Of a DNA stretch of 8,323 nt, positions 6,331 to 8,323 are shown piece by piece. Position numbers and translations under genes: made by a program. The stretch comes from CAYJXJ01 sp964374095 (lineage in GTDB: Bacteria > Elusimicrobiota > Elusimicrobia > UBA1565 > UBA9628): the NCBI GenBank assembly GCA_964374095.1, contig CAYJXJ010000196.1:1-8323 (forward strand), written 5' to 3'. The notes beneath the pieces are model-generated. The model ran no database searches. It was not told the origin of the DNA and was given only the letters and a program-made list of their open reading frames with translations. Each line of letters begins with the position of its first letter. Position 1 is the stretch's first letter.

Positions 6331-6339
6331 ATGGTACCA
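6331..6339 (-). promoter_or_regulatory. extended -10 box for the ABC operon
   Basis: Read on the minus strand: TGG then TACCAT, an extended -10 (TGN plus four of six matches to TATAAT). It lies 7 bases before the leader ATG at 6323, the same spacing as at 44-49 and 2354-2359. The start of transcription would fall at about 6324-6323. Confidence 0.45.
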
Positions 6340-6495
6340 AACAGAGCGCGGATAGGTTGGCATCGAGCGGGGCACTCCGAGGAATGCGGGCTTCGCCTTG
6401 TCGCCAGGCCTAGGACGAGGGACGCGCCGAGGTGTGCGGCATCGACGAATATTCCCCAGCGGGCCTTCTCCGGCGTCAAGGCATTGCCGTGGCGC

Positions 6496-6514
6496 TACTC
6501 CCAGACTGGGAGTA
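6496..6514. promoter_or_regulatory. perfect 19-bp palindrome, operator-like
   Basis: TACTCCCAG, one central base, CTGGGAGTA: nine-base arms with no mismatch. A one-base loop cannot form a stable RNA hairpin, so a dimeric DNA-binding protein is the simpler reading. It lies about 157 bases upstream of the ABC operon's -10 box and 195 bases past the end of the 516-residue gene. Its target gene and protein are unknown. Confidence 0.45.
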
Positions 6515-6629
6515 AATTCCTGCTTGACGCTCCAACCCCCAGGGGTTTTGAGGGGTGGGATGGTTGACCCTTCCAGCGGTGGAGGGTGCGAACGTTGTGG
6601 CCGGCCGCGGTTCCACCAGGGCTGGAAAG

Positions 6630-6656
6630 AAGGCGGCCCGCCGTGATGTCCGCCTT
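6630..6656 (-). terminator. possible terminator hairpin after the 516-residue gene
   Basis: On the minus strand AAGGCGG and CCGCCTT form a 7-bp stem with a 13-base loop, followed by CTTTCC. It is about 52 bases past the stop of the 516-residue gene. The U-tract is poor and the loop large, so this is a weak call. Confidence 0.3.
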
Positions 6657-6708
6657 GCTTGTTTCCGGAGACGCTACGACGGCGGGTCGAACTCAATTTT
6701 CTTTTCAC

Positions 6709-8259
6709 TTACCTCTCGCGCGTCTTCTTTTTAAAATTAACTTGAACGCCGCGGGAGCCGACATCTCTTAGGATGATTTCAGCGAACGCGGAGAGCCTCC
6801 TGTAGGTCAATGTCCGCGGAAACACCACTGTGGAGGCCTCGCTGGTGGTTGGGGGAAGGCGCAGCGGCTCGCCTCGCTCGCAGTCCATATCGGGCGGTCC
6901 GAGCTTGGAAATAGCTTCCTCGACGGTCTTGATGTGGTCCATCAACGTCCGGAGCCGCAGCTCTTCCTCCGGCGGAAGAGTCGCTAAGAAGAGGTTTTCA
7001 AGATACCTGCCTGCCTCGGTCTCTCCGGGAAATGCGGTCTCCAACAGCTCCAGGTAGGACATAAGACTATCTCGGAGACGCGCCCGCTGATGGTCGGTCA
7101 AGGCGGTGGAGTTGGCGATCGCGCGATTCAGCGCGCAAATGACCCAGTTCGTATGAAACTCGCTGTTTCGGTAGGCCTCATCGGGAAGTTTCAAGTCCTT
7201 GGGATTGAGCTGGCCGTTCGTGTCGATTTCCTTGAGCAACGCCTCGACCGCCGGAAGATGGATGCGATCGGCGCGTTCCCAATAGCCCGCCAGGAATCCG
7301 CAGGCAAGCTCATGGGCGGCCGCGGACCCGAGCCGCTGGCTCCATTCGAAGACGGCCTGGTCCACGTCCAAGTGCCCCGAAGCCGCCACCGCGCGGCCCG
7401 CCTTCCAGAGCATCTCCCAATCCGCAGGGGGGCGAGACAGCCACCCGGTCAGCCATCTCAAGAGGGTTTCGGTCACTTGTTGCCGGCCGGCGAAGGCGAG
7501 GGTCGCGACCTCAAACCCCGGCCGGTTCTCAAAGAGGCTGGGGTCCAGGGTTTCCCGACGGATTGCGGCGCCGCTGAGCACACCGCTGTCGGTCAGGACA
7601 CACAAATGCCGTTCCAGGTCGGCCTCAGGAAGGCCGCAGCCATCGCCGATTTCTTTCCGGCTGGGCGTATGGCCGTGTTTCTTCAGGAACCCGGTGATAA
7701 AATCGAGGATCTGCCTCTTGGCGCCCTCGATGGGCGGACCGCCATCGATGCGGATATGGCTTCGCTGCCCATAATCCGCGGGCTCGGTCTTGATCAGAAA
7801 CTTGAGCTGCGCCAATTCCCCGCAGCCGGCTCTGATCAGCTCCGACGGCTGTATCGCGCCTTCTTGGATCTGGTCCCGCTTGGTAACGTCAAGGTAAGAC
7901 ATGATCCTCAGTTTGGCGGCAAAGATCCCCGCATGTCCTGCCTGGCACTCGAGAATTGGGCGCCAGCCGCCGGCAGATCGGTATTCCACGATCGTCGACC
8001 AAGGACCAGGCTCGATCTTGATCTCGGCTGCCAGGCGTCCCACGGCGTCATTCAAGATAGGAATGACCAGATCGACGCTTTCGAGACGGAAGTCCTGCAA
8101 TGCACGGTCGGCCTGATTGACCAGGCTCAGAAGGGCCAGGAGCTGCCTATCGCCCAAAAAGGGACTGAAGCGCCTCAGGTCCCGCATAAGCCGCGCGTAG
8201 CGCTTGTAGTATCCCTTGATGATCTCTCGAAATTGCGGCAAGAGAACCGACGGCCACAA
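6709..8259 (-). CDS. large protein of unknown function with internal LexA-like winged helix
   Basis: I do not recognise this 516-residue protein as a whole. Residues about 180-230 (KRQILDFITGFLKKHGHTPS, REIGDGCGL-like turn, then a helix ending DSGVL) match the layout of the LexA N-terminal winged helix, so it may bind DNA or use the fold for contacts. The first 180 residues mix helices and beta strands (WSTIVEYRSAGGWRPILECQ, 87-106). Residues 255-455 are largely helical and Leu-rich, and the end is basic (NFKKKTRER). No catalytic motif, signal peptide or membrane segment is evident. The start is uncertain: TTG 8259 is the first usual start codon after an in-frame TAG at 8298-8296. The coding character seems to extend upstream of it (PKIGELWP), and no ribosome site or -10 box fits. 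The 5' end may be frameshifted or use another start. The 64 bases beyond to the window edge hold nothing else recognisable. Confidence 0.7.
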   Translation of the reverse strand: MWPSVLLPQFREIIKGYYKRYARLMRDLRRFSPFLGDRQLLALLSLVNQADRALQDFRLESVDLVIPILNDAVGRLAAEIKIEPGPWSTIVEYRSAGGWRPILECQAGHAGIFAAKLRIMSYLDVTKRDQIQEGAIQPSELIRAGCGELAQLKFLIKTEPADYGQRSHIRIDGGPPIEGAKRQILDFITGFLKKHGHTPSRKEIGDGCGLPEADLERHLCVLTDSGVLSGAAIRRETLDPSLFENRPGFEVATLAFAGRQQVTETLLRWLTGWLSRPPADWEMLWKAGRAVAASGHLDVDQAVFEWSQRLGSAAAHELACGFLAGYWERADRIHLPAVEALLKEIDTNGQLNPKDLKLPDEAYRNSEFHTNWVICALNRAIANSTALTDHQRARLRDSLMSYLELLETAFPGETEAGRYLENLFLATLPPEEELRLRTLMDHIKTVEEAISKLGPPDMDCERGEPLRLPPTTSEASTVVFPRTLTYRRLSAFAEIILRDVGSRGVQVNFKKKTRER

Positions 8260-8323
8260 CTCGCCTATTTTTGGCTCATGGCACGAAGGTGTGGGCTACC
8301 GTCCATGGCCTGAACTGAGCCAT

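Larger units (their letters stand above)
6340..6708. other. intergenic stretch between the ABC operon and the 516-residue gene
   Basis: No credible gene here. Frames on both strands are open by virtue of high GC, but their products are Arg/Pro/Gly-rich and unlike any family. It contains a 19-bp palindrome (6496-6514), a tight inverted repeat AACCCC-CA-GGGGTT followed by TT (6534-6549, loop too short to trust as a terminator) and a hairpin after the 516-residue gene (6630-6656). Confidence 0.55.

Noticed and set aside
6271..6708. N-terminal extension of the ATPase to 6708
   Set aside because: The extension is Arg/Pro-rich, ABC ATPases of this group start near MTLLEL, and a ribosome site precedes ATG 6270.
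7090..8313. 407-codon plus-strand ORF
   Set aside because: Antisense to the 516-residue gene, Arg/Gly/Pro-rich, with no domain seen. The minus-strand product has a recognisable winged helix and balanced composition.
1..8323. CRISPR array, tRNA or rRNA genes
   Set aside because: No regularly spaced repeats and no tRNA- or rRNA-like sequence were seen on either strand.

Overview
The window is GC-rich bacterial DNA with five clear protein genes, one probable small gene and several regulatory-looking sites. The dense layout, translational overlaps and a TANNNT box exactly 7 nt before three proposed starts suggest a bacterium that uses leaderless mRNAs. The phylum cannot be fixed from the sequence. 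Elusimicrobiota or another little-cultured GC-rich lineage is only my low-confidence guess.

Left part (1-2340): a small cysteine-containing protein of unknown function (57-395, +) is followed by a 384-bp gap with an AT-rich patch. Next comes an ECF-type sigma factor (780-1292, -), divergent from a REP-associated tyrosine (HUH, Y1) transposase (1370-2326, +) that carries a DnaA-domain-IV-like C-terminus. The transposase segment is bounded by a perfect 31-bp inverted repeat (1281-1311 and 2307-2337). The left arm contains the start codon and first four codons (MDGP) of the sigma gene. The right arm contains the transposase stop codon overlapping an ATG followed by the same four codons. If the segment between the arms flipped, transposase and sigma would form one TAATG-coupled operon behind an ECF-like promoter (GGAACTT-N15-CGTA) that now lies just upstream of the transposase. 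A second copy of that promoter motif lies at 557-582, downstream of sigma and pointing antisense into it. This sigma/transposase/repeat arrangement is the most unusual thing in the window.

Middle part (2367-6323): a multi-spanning membrane protein of unknown function (+) overlaps by 43 bp, tail to tail, a YbbP-type ABC permease (-). The permease is coupled (TGATG) to its YbbA/LolD-type ATPase, which in turn may be coupled (ATGA) to an 18-codon leader ORF with its own -10 box. Together YbbA and YbbP would form an inner-membrane, FtsX-family ABC complex.

Right part (6271-8323): a 438-bp gap holds a perfect 19-bp palindrome and a hairpin, then a 516-residue protein of unknown function (6709-8259, -) with an internal LexA-like winged helix and an uncertain non-ATG start near the window edge.
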